Shown here piece after piece: positions 1-11,425 of a DNA stretch of 64,000 nt. Each line of letters begins with the position of its first letter. Within the stretch, counting starts at the first letter, position 1. The stretch lies in contig JAFKAC010000004.1 of the NCBI GenBank assembly GCA_025766275.1, positions 2,603,461 through 2,667,460 on the forward strand. Reading direction: 5' to 3'. A program made the translations under genes and the position numbers. The stretch comes from Lactarius indigo. Lineage: Eukaryota > Basidiomycota > Agaricomycetes > Russulales > Russulaceae. Under the pieces are notes generated by a model. It ran no database searches. It saw nothing but the letters and a program-made list of their open reading frames with translations, and had not been told where the DNA came from.

Positions 1-120
1 CCACTGCTCTCTGCCTTGGGCAAGGCTGGTAAGGCCCCAGACAGACCTTAGCCTGGTGTGTCCTCCTAGGAAGACAGTGACCAGCCAAGTGGAGTGGCTA
101 GGGCACCAGGGCCCATAACC
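1..120 (-). other. Copia 5' leader and primer binding site (partial, element runs off left edge)
   Basis: These bases recur almost unchanged at 27182-27301, where they also abut the 3' end of a reverse-oriented family A LTR. On the minus strand the LTR end is followed at once by GGTTATGGGCCC. This matches the complement of the anticodon-arm half of initiator tRNA-Met, which is the primer type known for Drosophila copia. I therefore read 1-120 as the PBS and leader of a second Copia copy whose body lies left of the window. Confidence 0.65.
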
Positions 121-342
121 TGATGAACAGCATACATAGATAGAATACTCACAGTGACAAGAGTAGACTGTGGTGAGATATGTGGGTAAGCTGGAAGCAG
201 AGGTGTACAGGGAAGTTGCAGGGAAGCAAGAGAGTCTGGCACACAGAGCAGTGAGAACCAATAGTAGTATTACAAGGAAGGAGACATACCTGGCACACAG
301 AGCAGTGAGAACTGATGTGGACCAGGGTGTACAAGCAGTCTA
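121..342 (-). repeat. Family A Copia LTR, first part (split by DNA transposon)
   Basis: The sequence begins TGATGAACAGCAT, the reverse complement of the LTR 3' end. It matches the other reverse copies at 19827, 24704, 25852 and 27302. It stops at a TA dinucleotide (341-342) where the DNA transposon begins and resumes at 14369. The rejoined sequence across the TA matches uninterrupted copies, so this is one LTR split by an insertion. It is likely the 5' LTR of the Copia copy whose leader is 1-120. Confidence 0.8.
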
Positions 343-382
343 AGGTAGGGGCCATCAGGAACTTGCACCCCTTTATGTAAGC
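343..382 (+). repeat. Left terminal inverted repeat of DNA transposon
   Basis: This pairs with 14329-14368 in reverse complement over its whole length, with one T/C difference near the middle. The outer base follows a TA target duplication. Confidence 0.85.
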
Positions 383-848
383 ATTTTGTTGTCTTCATTG
401 TTTCTTCTTCTCCTCCCTCACTCATCACAATAGCCAAAAAGTAAAATATGAGAAGTAAAGGGAACTGTACCTTCTTTGACTCCCTTTTTTTTTTGTGAAA
501 AATATTTTGATTTTGGTGAATAGAAGTGAGAACAATTTTTTTTCATTAAAACTCAATATCTCAACATTTACAGTCAATCTAAACCAACTTGCTGAAGTTG
601 AGCAAAAAGTGGTGGCTGCACACATGGCAGTAAAGTCACATGCATGTATTAGTCATGATGACAAACACGGTGAAGTGGTTCACCCGCTAAAGCTCCTGTT
701 GTCTCAAAAATCAACATTTATGCCAAGGAAAAAACCAGCAAATCAATCATGCCTCCAAAATGTCAAGAAGGCCTGAGCCAGAAGGGCCCAGAAGTTCAAG
801 GAATCCAGGCCAGGTGCGACTTGGCCTCAGTGATGTTTGGTCACATGA

Positions 849-3309
849 TTGACTGACCCTGCAGCGATGTGTCTCCCAAGTGAGGACTTGGAAGTGACTG
901 AAATTGAAGTGGGCAAGCCGGAGATTTACCCAGACATTGTGGAATTGTCTGTGGCTGATTATCATTCTATTCCAGCACCCCAGAACTCACCAAGGCAAGC
1001 CCTGGCACCTGAAGGGTCCAGAAAATGCATGCATGCATCTTATCACACCAGAAAATTGGAAAGAACCATCAGAAGGCACAAAAAGGCCAAGAGAGATCTT
1101 GAAGCACAAGGTTTCTTCTCATTGCAGGAATTCTTGAGGTGGAAGGCACAAGGCACAAGGCAAGAATCCACTGGAGCCACCTAGAGCGAGGAGAACGAGA
1201 TGTGTGACTTGGACAAGGGCATAGCCAACAAGGATATGCATGAGGCTAAAGTGACCAAAATTGTGTGCAACACAGATGGTGGCACTGTGTCAGTAAATGC
1301 ACTTGAAGTGGGGGATGATGCCAGGTTGGCCAACGATGGGAACGGGGTGGCAGAAAACCTGCACAGTGCCAGAGGTGGCACAATGGTGATACAGCTTGAA
1401 GAGGAGGAGGACACCGAGACCGAAGATGAGACCAGGGAGGCAACAGAAAGCATGATGTTGATGCATGGGCTCTCTAGCGGCGATCTTAGCAACTTGGAGC
1501 TGGAGACTCACTGGGGACCTTCTTGGACAGTTCTGTATGAAAACAAAGAGTTGTCTTCGTCTTGCAGCAGTGACCTGAGCAATCCTGAAGACCTTAATGA
1601 CACCAACCCAAAGGAGCTTAACAGCATTCACCACAGGAATGCCCCCAGTGATGCATCCACTCAGTGGCCTGTGGTCAATGTCACCAAGCTCCTTCAAGAC
1701 TGTGCAAAGTTGTGGGCCATGCAAGAGGAGTTATCCCTCAAGATCAGAAACACAAGTCTCACCTTGGACTCAGTGCTTCATGGTTGTGCAGTAGCAATGA
1801 TTGGGTTGTTGAACCTGTATCTGAACAAATTTCTGGGCTTCACCTGGAAGCATGCCTCGGAAATCTTCATGAAGTCCAAAGGGTGCAGTACATCTTGTGC
1901 ACAAGCCATCCAACAATGGGTGGTTAACTTTGTGCACACTCAAGAGCTTCCAAGTCACAAGCATGACAAAACTCAGCCATCTGTGTTGAACAATGAAGGT
2001 GTTGTTAACGAAATCAAACTCACCCTCAGTGAGAAGGTGAAACACAGATCCCTTATGGCAGCTGGTGTTATGGAAGTCATTTCGAGCCCAGAGGTGCAGG
2101 CCCAATTGACACGAGCTGGCATCCACAAGCCATTGATATCAATGCACACATCGCGTCGTTGGTTAATCAACTTGGGGTGGCAGTTTGGCAGACACCAGAA
2201 TGGCATGTATGTTGATGGCCATGAACATGAGGACATCGTAGAATACAGGAAGGGATTTGTGGCTTGATTTAAGCAATACAAGTGTTGCTTTCACACCTGG
2301 GATGATGTGGGGAATGAGCTGCCTCACCCCTCAGGCTTCCCCATGTCCAAGGCGAATGGCCACTTTCATCTCATTCTCATCACTCATGATGAATCAATTT
2401 TTTATCAAAATGACCAACACCAAACATACTGGGGCTGTCCTGGCAAGAATGTTCCAAGACCAAAGGGAGAAGGCCTCACCCTGATGGTTTCAGACTCCTT
2501 GACTGCAGATTGGGGCCCACTGTGTGACAACGATGGGTGCATTATCACTGGCCCTTTCCCTTCCAATCCCACTCATGCCCACACAGTGACACCCAGGTGT
2601 TCTTCCAGCCTGGGAAGAACAGGGATGGCTGGTTCATGGCAAATGACCTGCTTGTCCAGGTAGAATGTGCTATTGACATTTTTGAGGGGCTCACAGGTGG
2701 CTATGCACAGGGGCTGTTTCTCTTCAACAATGTGCCAAGCCACCAGAAGCATGCAGATGATGCGATTTTGGCTCAACAGATGGTCAAAGGTGTGTCATTG
2801 TTTATTCCTTGGATACTTTATCCTCACTCCCCCCAGGTCTGAAGCATGGATGGACACATCATCTCAACGGAGTGCACATGCATGACAGTAAATTACCAAC
2901 CAGGGAGCCACAACCTTTTTATTACCCAGACAACCACCCCTCCATGCCCAGCTGGTTCAAGGGCATGGAGCAAATCATTTGTGAACACAGGCTGTGGCCC
3001 GAAGCAGGGCTGGCCACTCAGTGTTGGCAGTTCAAGTGCCCCCCTGGCCATGTGGACTGCTGCTGCCAGCGCATCCTTTTCCTCCAGCCTGATTTCATTG
3101 CTGAGAAATCACAGCTCGAGGAATTAATCAGGTTGCACGGCCACATTTGTGACTTTTACCCAAAATATCACTGTGAGCTCAATTTTATTGATCAATATTG
3201 GGGTGCAGCCAAAGCTCAATACCATGCTGCCCCCCAAGAAAAGACCGTCCTTGGAATGAAGGAAACTGTGAAGGAGAGCCTTGATAGCATCCCCCTTCTT
3301 CACATCTGA
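849..3309 (+). pseudogene. Decayed DDE transposase (Tc1/mariner-like, basidiomycete type)
   Basis: One reading frame runs from 849 to about 2580 with in-frame stops at 1182 (TAG) and 2265 (TGA). It continues after frameshifts near 2580-2600 and 2810-2840 to the stop at 3307-3309. Recognisable parts in order are a basic N-terminal stretch (RTIRRHKKAKRD), an acidic linker, a helix-turn-helix-like region, the first catalytic Asp in THDES, the second motif LFLFNNVPSHQK, and the C-terminal LNFIDQYWGAAK. The related proteins I know have Asp where this copy has the first Asn of FNN, so a catalytic residue is lost. The last motif has Asp where Glu is usual. The protein would be about 800 residues, long for Tc1/mariner but normal for this fungal group. 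It would have cut and pasted the 343-14368 element. Confidence 0.75.
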
Positions 3310-3575
3310 CGGTCAGTATTTTGTTTTGTTTTGTTTTGTGGCTCATTCCCTCACAGGTTTGCAAACTGAGCTGCACATTTTATTACCGCTTACAGGGACA
3401 GGCTGTCAGGTGCACAAGCAGTGTGGGCGAATAAAAAATATCACAGACATTACATGTTACTGCCCCAAAGCATTCTTGAAGTGAAGGAAACCATTTATTA
3501 GAATCTGTAGCTTAGTAGCCTACAGAGAAGTCATGCACATACATTGATAATGCTTGAATTATCACTCTTGAGTTG
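3310..3575 (+). other. Transposon 3' tail, no gene
   Basis: This is non-coding remainder of the DNA transposon between the transposase stop and the chromovirus insertion. It includes a short TTTTG tandem run near 3320-3340. Its continuation is 14177-14368. Confidence 0.6.
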
Positions 3576-4978
3576 TGTTACGATTTCTTCTGGACTTGCT
3601 CTTTCTTTGCTTTACTATCCCCTTCCCAGTACAATACGAGCCCTGTACAATTCTGCGGACTTTATGATTACCCAGTTCCTATCGCGCGCCTTGCTTATCG
3701 ATGATCTCTTTTGATAAAGCTTAACATGTGCTAGTTTCCGTCTCATTCTCACTCACGCACGATCCCACGTGACTTGTCTTTATTCCCACTATATCCACGC
3801 CTTATTCTCTTTATGCCTTCTCCTTTGTCCCCCTATCAAGCGATGGTGCCATCTGTTTGTAGCAGCCATACAGTCCGACATATATTTAAACCTAGTCCTA
3901 TCTAGCTTGTACAGTAGACTAGACTTCTCATGTAATACTACACTCGTCTGCACATGGAACACCTTAGTGCTTTTCCTTGTCTCACAACTCCCCTGCTTTT
4001 GCTAGGTCTTCGAGCCTTAGCCTTCCTCTACAATCCAAGTGACTTGTGTCCTTGTGACCCTTGTGCATCATTCTCTACTGAAGTTGAGTGTTACGGTTTC
4101 ACCCCCGTGACCTCGGCAAATGGCGATACGACGGATGCAATCGTGTGGGAAACAAGAAGATGACGAAGAAAAGGCTGAGATAAGCCATAAACCAAGAGAT
4201 AAGTGCCCCGGCCCGCAAGTCCACTGGACTTTCTGCAATGACGTGCAGAACTGTAGATTCCACCGGCCCGGATAAGAATAACATCCAAGTCGCCCGTCAC
4301 GTGACCCCGGCATGTGACCAGGCTAGAATGCACCGGAAGAGTCCAGATGAGCTTGTGCCTGGCTGACTGATGTTTGGTACCTGATGACTGATACTGGCTG
4401 CGGATGACTCATAGATGATTACACTGTTACGATAAGGATGACTGATGTCCCGTTCTGATTGGTTGACTGACTGGATGCTGACTGATTACACATGACACTC
4501 TTACTGTACGATTACTCACCCTAGGATCGTTGTATTAGGGTTTCTGAGTTCAAACCTTACGATAGCTGGAGTATAAGTAGGGTAGCTTGTATCCCCTAGT
4601 TCTCCAGCTTGAGATTCTGAGGAATTGTATCGGTTGTCACCGTCTTCTCCTTTCTATCTTTTGAGCTGTGGTTGGCTGTCTGCCACCTCCCTTTGGGCTG
4701 TCTGCTCATTCCCCTTTCTCCTCTTATCTGCCATTCTCCGCCTCTCAGTACTTCTGTCTGATAGAAGGCTGCCAGTACCATTGCCGACTAGGGGAAAGCC
4801 TTGGCTGTATTTGCCCTCCCCGGAAGTTGGCTGCAACTTGGGGCACTGTGTTCCCACAGAACTGTCCAAGTCGGACACTACGCCCATACAAGCGTAACAT
4901 TGAGCCACCAAGCTTGTACTACCGCGAACCAACTGACTTGGTAAAGGTCGTACCTAACACCCCTGTAGTGGCATTACA
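3576..4978 (+). repeat. Chromovirus 5' LTR, interrupted by a solo LTR
   Basis: The LTR starts TGTTACGATTTC and ends ATTACA. Without the 811-bp insertion and its 5-bp duplication it is 587 bp, the same length as the 3' LTR, and it is very similar along its length with mostly C/T and G/A differences. Confidence 0.9.
4089..4899 (+). repeat. Solo LTR, family C, nested in the chromovirus 5' LTR
   Basis: It begins TGTTACGGTTTC and ends AAGCGTAACA. TTGAG is duplicated at 4084-4088 and 4900-4904. The host LTR reads through cleanly when it is removed. A TATA-like GTATAAGTAG lies near 4570-4580, as expected for an LTR promoter on the plus strand. It has no coding capacity. Confidence 0.88.
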
Positions 4979-5165
4979 TTAAGTCTAGTCTCCCTAGCTG
5001 TACACTGTGGCTCTCACCAGCTGAAGTTGAACTCAGTTTGTCCGGGAGTACCTGGAACGACACCCACAAGACGACCTCCAACCCTCCATCAAAGGAGCTG
5101 CCCTTTGGAGGAACACCCCGCACAACGAAGGATACTACGTTTATGACCCTGATAAACTCACATAT

Positions 5166-5860
5166 TGTGGTGAACTCACTGTCACTCGACAGCGAGGGGT
5201 ACAGTTGAAGACGACAGCAGGCGAGGTAGAGACGGAGAGAACGTCGGAGGGGGCAAAGAGGAGGCGTCTTGGCTCAAAGAAGATAGTGGCACACACAGGT
5301 GGGGCACTCAAGGGAACTGAGAGGCAAGAGAGGGAAGATGTCACAAGTGGACAGTCTGAGGGACTGTCCGATAGATTGAGCTAGCTTATATACTACAGGA
5401 GGTGGTCTGTGCATAGGTTGAGGGCAGGCTTAGGGCCTGTCCACGAGTGCTGTGCAATACTGCGGATTAGAACATTGCAGAGATAAGTTATTAATACTGT
5501 CCAATCAGAATAACAGATAAGCATGGTATGACTGTGCCGCAGTTGATGACGCCATATTGCGCCATAGTGGCGTGATTCTGCAGCAGCTGCGGAACCTGTG
5601 ATTGGAACACGTGTTCCTTGAGACTTGGTTGATTATCTTCATTGATTGATAAATGATCAACCTTTGATTGATACACGTGCCTGTACACATGTGACTTGGA
5701 AGGACAGAGTGATCATGTGACACATCACGTGATCATCGGAGAGCGGAATTCAAACTCCGATTTCGGATTTCCCTTTTAGGAAGTTGATGACATAAGCCCA
5801 GTCCGGTCCGGACCAGTTCTAAGCGCCTTGAGTCACGACCTGGTTTATAGGTTCGTGACA
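5166..5860. repeat. Solo LTR, family D, nested in gag
   Basis: It runs from TGTGGTGAACTC to TTCGTGACA with CATAT duplicated at 5161-5165 and 5861-5865. A second copy lies at 14775-15461. Removal restores the gag frame (...DKLTYEPIEY...). Confidence 0.9.
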
Positions 5861-7331
5861 CATATGAACCAATCGAATACATCGAAGACCAACATATTTG
5901 GGCCTACATTGCCTACTCAGACTTGAAGCACTCCTGGTATTTGTACAAACTGGTCCCCACACATCTAGGGCTCAGACCAGGAAAAGGCCATATTCAAGCC
6001 ATCGACGCTGATTCAGACATTGAAGAACCTGACTCAGCATCCGAAGATAACCCCACTATTACCCCCACCATCCAAAGACCAGTTGATTTCGCATCATATG
6101 CCAACATGTCTGCAACACAACTCTTAACCACCCTCACCACTGCCCAACCCTCAGGAAACTCCCAACTTGCAGGGTCCTCAACAGTGAATCCTTCAGGTAG
6201 TGGAGGACATTCTCTGGGAGGAAGTATGCTGGCAAGCAGAGGAGGCCCTGCAGGAAGCGCAGGAGGCCATCATGGAGGTGGTGCACCTGGAGGCGGAGGC
6301 GGTGCACCTGGAGGTGGAGGCGGTGTGCCTGGAGGCGGAGGCGGCACGCCTGGAGGTGCCGCTGCTGCTGGAGGAGCCCCAAATGGATGACTCGGCAGAA
6401 ATCCACCCCCAGAATTCACAGGAGATCGAGAAGCCAGCCAAGCATTCCTCAATGCTTTTGCCCTCTACTGAGGAATGAACCCAAATGTCCAACAGCTCAT
6501 GCTCCCCTATTTGCGAGCAATGACCCTCCTCTCATACATCAGAGGACCATTAGTGGATGACTGGGTAGAAGAACAAATTCAATGGCTGGTAGATCAACTC
6601 GCAGGGGGAGTGGCCATGAATGCCGAAAACCTATGGAACACCATAGAAACATGCTTCATTCAAGCATATACTGATACCACTCAACAACAAAAAGCCCAAC
6701 ACTCCATCCAAACTCTCTGGATGGAGAAAGAAGACATTGACACGTACATTGCCAAATTTTCTAACTTGGCAAACAAAGCTGGATACAACAAAGACGAAGC
6801 CACCACCCTGGAAATTTTCCAGAAAGGACTACCAGGAGCGCTCATGGTTAACACCATCAAGTTCCATCATCCAATAATGTGGGATGATTGGAAAGCAGCG
6901 GTTACCCTTCAACAAGCTGAATACCTTCTCCTTAAAGACAAATTAACCAAGGGGAAGGGTGACAAGAGAGGGGGGGCTTCCTGGGACCAGTGGTTATCCA
7001 CACTAAACAAAAACAGGGATCTGAACACAATGGACATTAGTTGCACCTGAGCCTGCGCAGCCATGACAGATGATGAAAAGAAGCAACTTCAAAAGGAAGG
7101 AAGATGCTTCTGCTGCTGTGGACAGGGGCATATCTCACGCTTCTGCCCTCAGAAACCAGCAACAACTGCCAAAGTCACAGATACCACTACCCCAACCCCC
7201 ACTACAGCTACTATTTCTATGACAGCTTCATGACCACTCTTGAACAAGGAGCAAGCGGAAGCACAAGTTGCCGCGCTATTCGCCCAGAGCCCTGAAGTCT
7301 GCGAATTAATGGTGGACAAATTATTTGGACA

Positions 7332-7338
7332 AAAAAAG
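7332..7338 (+). promoter_or_regulatory. Candidate -1 ribosomal frameshift site between gag and pol
   Basis: The heptamer A AAA AAG lies in the gag frame just before the gag stop. Slipping back by one base enters the frame that runs into protease, RT and RNase H, interrupted in this stretch only by TGA codons (7410, 7629). Heptamers of this form are known slippery sites. Function here is inferred. Confidence 0.5.
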
Positions 7339-10300
7339 GATTTTCTCAATGCTTGAACCTGGCGGCCTGGGCTAGAGCTCTTAAACTTAGCATGTACACT
7401 AGCAGATTCTGATCTATGCAAATTCCAGTTCTTTTCAAATCTGCACACACAACGGCCGAACAAAATGTCTTAATCAACTCAGGAGCAACAGACAATTTTG
7501 TAAGTGCAAACCTCCTGAAACGACTCAAGGTGGCCTGGCTACCCACAGAACAACCCATTAAAATATGGAATGTAGACAGAACCCATAATCAAGGAGGAGA
7601 AATTACCTCCTTCACAGATCTAACCATCTGAACTGGAGATAAGACTCAAAATCTCCGATTCCTTATCACCGACCTAGGGACTGACGAAGTCATCCCTGGA
7701 TACCCCTGGTTCACAGCTTTCAAACCAAAGTTCCACTGGCGAGATGCCACTATCGACGAGGAGTTCCAGCCAGTTGTAGTCACCAGCCTTAATTTGTTGG
7801 ATGAAGCCATGCCCATGGAATCTACCATTAAGGCATTGGAGACGTACCAACTCAACAAACTAGCCTGGGAGCAGTTGGAACAAGAAGATGACCCATACAT
7901 CCGACTGCACAAAACAACCACAGCCTCGGAATTAGCCCAACATGAAGCGGCAAAGAAACCCCAAAAGACATTCAAAGAGATGGTCCCTAGAGAATACTGG
8001 AGACATCAGAAGGTCTTCAGTGAAGAAGCATCACAACATTTTCCCCCATCAAGAACATGGGATCACACGATTGACCTAGTCCCTGAAGCCCCCAAAACTA
8101 TGGACTGCAAAGTATACCTGCTGACAATTCTGGAGACTGAAAAGCTTTCAGAATTTGTCACCGAACACCTGGAAAAACAATACATCCAACCATCAAAATC
8201 ACCCTATGCATCTCCATTCTTCTTTATTAAGAAGGACAGAAAGCTACACCCCATACAAGACTATCGATGCCTCAATGACGTCACTGTGAAGAACCACTAT
8301 CCACTCCCCCTCATCCCCAAACTTATCGACCAAATTCGAAACACGCGACTATATTCAAAATTGGATATATGATGGGGATATAACAACGTTCACATCAAAG
8401 AGGGGGACAAATGGAAAGCGGCATTCAAAACTAATCAAGGGTTATTCGAACCACGTGTAATGTTCTTCAGCCTGACAAACTCCCCCAGTACCTTCCAAAC
8501 TATGATGGATACCATCTTTTGGGAATTGGTATTAACAGGAGAAGTCATCGTATACATGGATGACATCTTAATAGCAATGCCGGATGACCTGAAGCATCAT
8601 AGACAAATACTCCACTGAGTACTGGATCTTTGCGACGAACACGACCTCTACATCAAACCAGAAAAATGTGTGTTCAAAGTCCACGAAGTGGAGTACCTAG
8701 GACTTATCATTGGACATGGCAAACTACACATGGACCCCATCAAGGTTCAAGGAGTATGGGACTGGAAGGCACCAACATCACTCAAAGAGGTATGGGCCTT
8801 CTTGGGATTCTGCAACTTCTATAGGTGCTTCATAAGGGGATTCTTGACCATTGCAAGACCCCTACACGACCTTACAAAGAAAAATGTACCCTGGGACTGG
8901 ACCGAGGCAAGACAGAAAGTGTTCAACACTATCAAAGACCGTATCAGCAGTGAACCTGTACTCCTATTTCCCCAATTGGATCAACCCTTCGAAATCGAAG
9001 TTGATGCCTCCAGCTATGCACTAGGAGCCATACTAAATCAAAAGGGGGAAGACCAGAAGCTCCATCCCGTTGTGTTCTACTCTGAATCTCTCACAGAGGC
9101 GGAATGCAATTACAATATTTACAACTGTGAACTACTTGCAATCGTCAAAGCATTACGAACATGGCGCACATACCTCATAGGATCTCCCCACGTTACAATC
9201 ATACACACCAACCATGCCAACCTCCAGTACTGGAAGGAACCAAGAAAAATAAACCAAAGGGTGGCCCGAGAATTTCAAGAACTCTCAGAATACAATTTTA
9301 TGCTCAAACATATCCCCAGCACAAAAAATATGCAAGCCGACTCATTATCTAGACACCCCAATTACAATGATGGCACTACTGATAACAACCACATTATCGT
9401 ACTACCAGACAATGTATTTCTCAAAATTACCCAAACATCCATGCATGATATGGACATATGGACCCAGATCGTGCAAAACATGGACGAAACGACACTTCTC
9501 CCATGGATCGAACCCCATAACCTAAAAAAGCACAACAGATTATGGTGGAAAGGTGACGCCCTCATTGTTGTGGGAAACAACAACCTTAAACGGGGGGTAA
9601 TCACCTTTTTCCATGACACCCCAAGCGCCGGACACCAGGAATTGCAAACACCCTGGAACTAGTACAATGTGACTTTTGGTGGCCCAATATGCGAAAAGAT
9701 GTAGAAGCCTATGTCAAGGGATGTGCCACATGCCAGAGCAACAAAATCAACACCCATCGACAGAAACCACATCTATTCCCTATCATGACCGACCCATCAG
9801 CTGAACCCTTTGAGGTGGTATGTTACGCTCTACCAGCGTGAGTCCAACTTGGACACGAGGAAGGCGTAATCGACTTAGCGAAAGTTAGGCGAATGGGGAT
9901 CACGTGTCAACCCAACGCAGGCTGAACAGGGGCACACCGGCACATGCTGCAGCAAAAGGTAAAGAAGTACTACCCCTTGGTGGATAGTAGTGGAGGCACA
10001 CTTAGTCAGAGACTAAGGCAAGTGGAAGACGAATCAAGATGGTGGATTGAAGAAGACCAAGATGGAGACTCTTGGTCTTCTAAGACAACTACTTATACAG
10101 ATACGCACGGGCTTTAAAGCACCGCTAGAACAGTAAGTAACCAATAGCGTAACTAGCTCGAACCCTAGTACAGCTATCCTAGGAATGAGTCATACATGAG
10201 TCACAATCACATGCGAACTACTATGCTGACTGATACAATGTAAGAGTCCATGACTAATATCAATACCGGACCGTAGTCATAACCGGTCATGAGTCGTGTG

Positions 10301-11385
10301 TAAGTCTGTACCGTAACATGGTAGCCATGGACTTCATAGTCAAGCTCCCCACATCAAACAGCTTCAATTCAATTCTCACCATCACCAATCATGATTGTTC
10401 AAAGGCAGCCATATTCATTCCATGTAATGAGACCATAACGTCAGAAGGAGTGGCCAAACTTTACCTCCAACATGTGTATCCTCATTATGGCCTACCCCAA
10501 AAAATCATAGCTGATCGAGACCCCAGATTTGCATCGACATTTATGAGGCAGCTGTGCAATACCCTGGGAATACAACAAAACATATTGTCAGCATACCATC
10601 CCCAAACCGATGGCCAGTCAGAACGCACCAACCAATGACTAGAACAGTATCTACGACACTGGTGCAATGTAAGACAAGACAACTGGGCGGAAGTTTTACC
10701 CATGGCACAATTCACACATAATTCATGGACAAACGCCATGACCAAACACTCTCCATTCTCACTCCTTATGGGATGGGAACCACGAACGACATGGAGTCCC
10801 AAACCATTGAGCTGCCCAGCAGTAGATCAACAGTTGGAGGACTTGCTAGTCCTCAGACAACACACCCAGGACAGTATCAAACACACACAAAGCCTCATGG
10901 CACAACAAGGTAAAACAGGGTTCACACCTTATCAGCAGGGAGACCATGTATGGTTAGAAGGGACAAATCTCCATACCTTCTACCCTACAAATAAACTTGC
11001 CCCCAAAAGATACGGACCCTTCAAAATAACTAAGGTTCTATCAGATGTTTCCTACGAACTCGAACTCCCAGCATCATGGAAGATTCACCCTGTGTTCCAT
11101 GCAAACCTTCTCACGCCATACAAGGAAACGGAGATACACGGTACAAACTTCACCCAACCTCCACCTGACCTTATCAATGGAGAAGAGGAGTATGAAGTGG
11201 AGTGAATTGAAGATGCCCAGGAATGAGGCCGAGGGTGCAAACTCCACTTCCTAGTAAAGTGGAAGGGGTTTCCCACAAGTGATAATACATGGGAACCAGC
11301 AACTAACCTAACACATGTGCAAGACGCAATCAAAGATTACTACCGGCTCCACCCATCCGCCGCGAAGGCTGGACGAAAGATATAA
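7338..11385 (+). pseudogene. Chromovirus pol: PR-RT-RNase H-integrase-chromodomain, inactivated
   Basis: Protease lies at about 7416-7640, with INSGATDNF where the active-site Asp is replaced by Asn. Reverse transcriptase spans about 8040-8660 with the intact YMDD box near 8556. RNase H follows (VDASSYALGA near 9000; ADSLSRH near 9340). The integrase zinc-binding part (CATCQSNK) lies near 9724. The catalytic core after 10318 shows AMDF, ADRDPRF and the Glu in QSERTNQ. A chromodomain ends the protein (FLVKWKGF...DNTWEP, about 11190-11300). In-frame stops at 7410, 7629, 8370, 8616, 10636, 11203 and 11224 are all TGA. A one-base deletion near 9636 shifts the frame, and a solo LTR splits the integrase at 9821-10318. 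Confidence 0.88.
9821..10318 (+). repeat. Solo LTR, family B, nested in the integrase
   Basis: It runs from TGTTACGCTCTAC to CCGTAACA (498 bp) with TGGTA at 9816-9820 and 10319-10323. Removing it joins FEVV to AMDFIV, the expected start of the integrase core. Reverse copies of the same family lie at 17228-18824. Confidence 0.9.
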
Positions 11386-11425
11386 AAGAATTGTCCCCAG
11401 CTCAACCTTTCCATATCACAGCACA

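Larger units (their letters stand above)
5030..7353 (+). pseudogene. Chromovirus gag (capsid-nucleocapsid), inactivated
   Basis: The reading frame is visible from about 5031 to the family D insertion and continues from 5861 to 7353. Features in order are an N-terminal region ending SWYLYKLVP, an acidic stretch, a Gly-rich repeat tract at about 6270-6385, a capsid-like helical region (6475-6900) and a zinc knuckle CX2CX4HX4C starting CFCCCGQGH (about 7107-7150). In-frame TGA codons occur at 6388, 6472, 7048, 7231 and 7354. Each is one C-to-T change away from CGA. The start codon was not found; the region just after the LTR has further TGA codons. Gag would build the virus-like particle around the RNA. 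Confidence 0.8.

Noticed and set aside
849..1184. Stand-alone host gene of 111 codons
   Set aside because: It is in the same frame as the transposase downstream, separated only by a TAG codon.
6270..6390. Tandem repeat as CRISPR or satellite
   Set aside because: It is the coding Gly-rich repeat of gag, with units of about 18-21 bases and no spacers.
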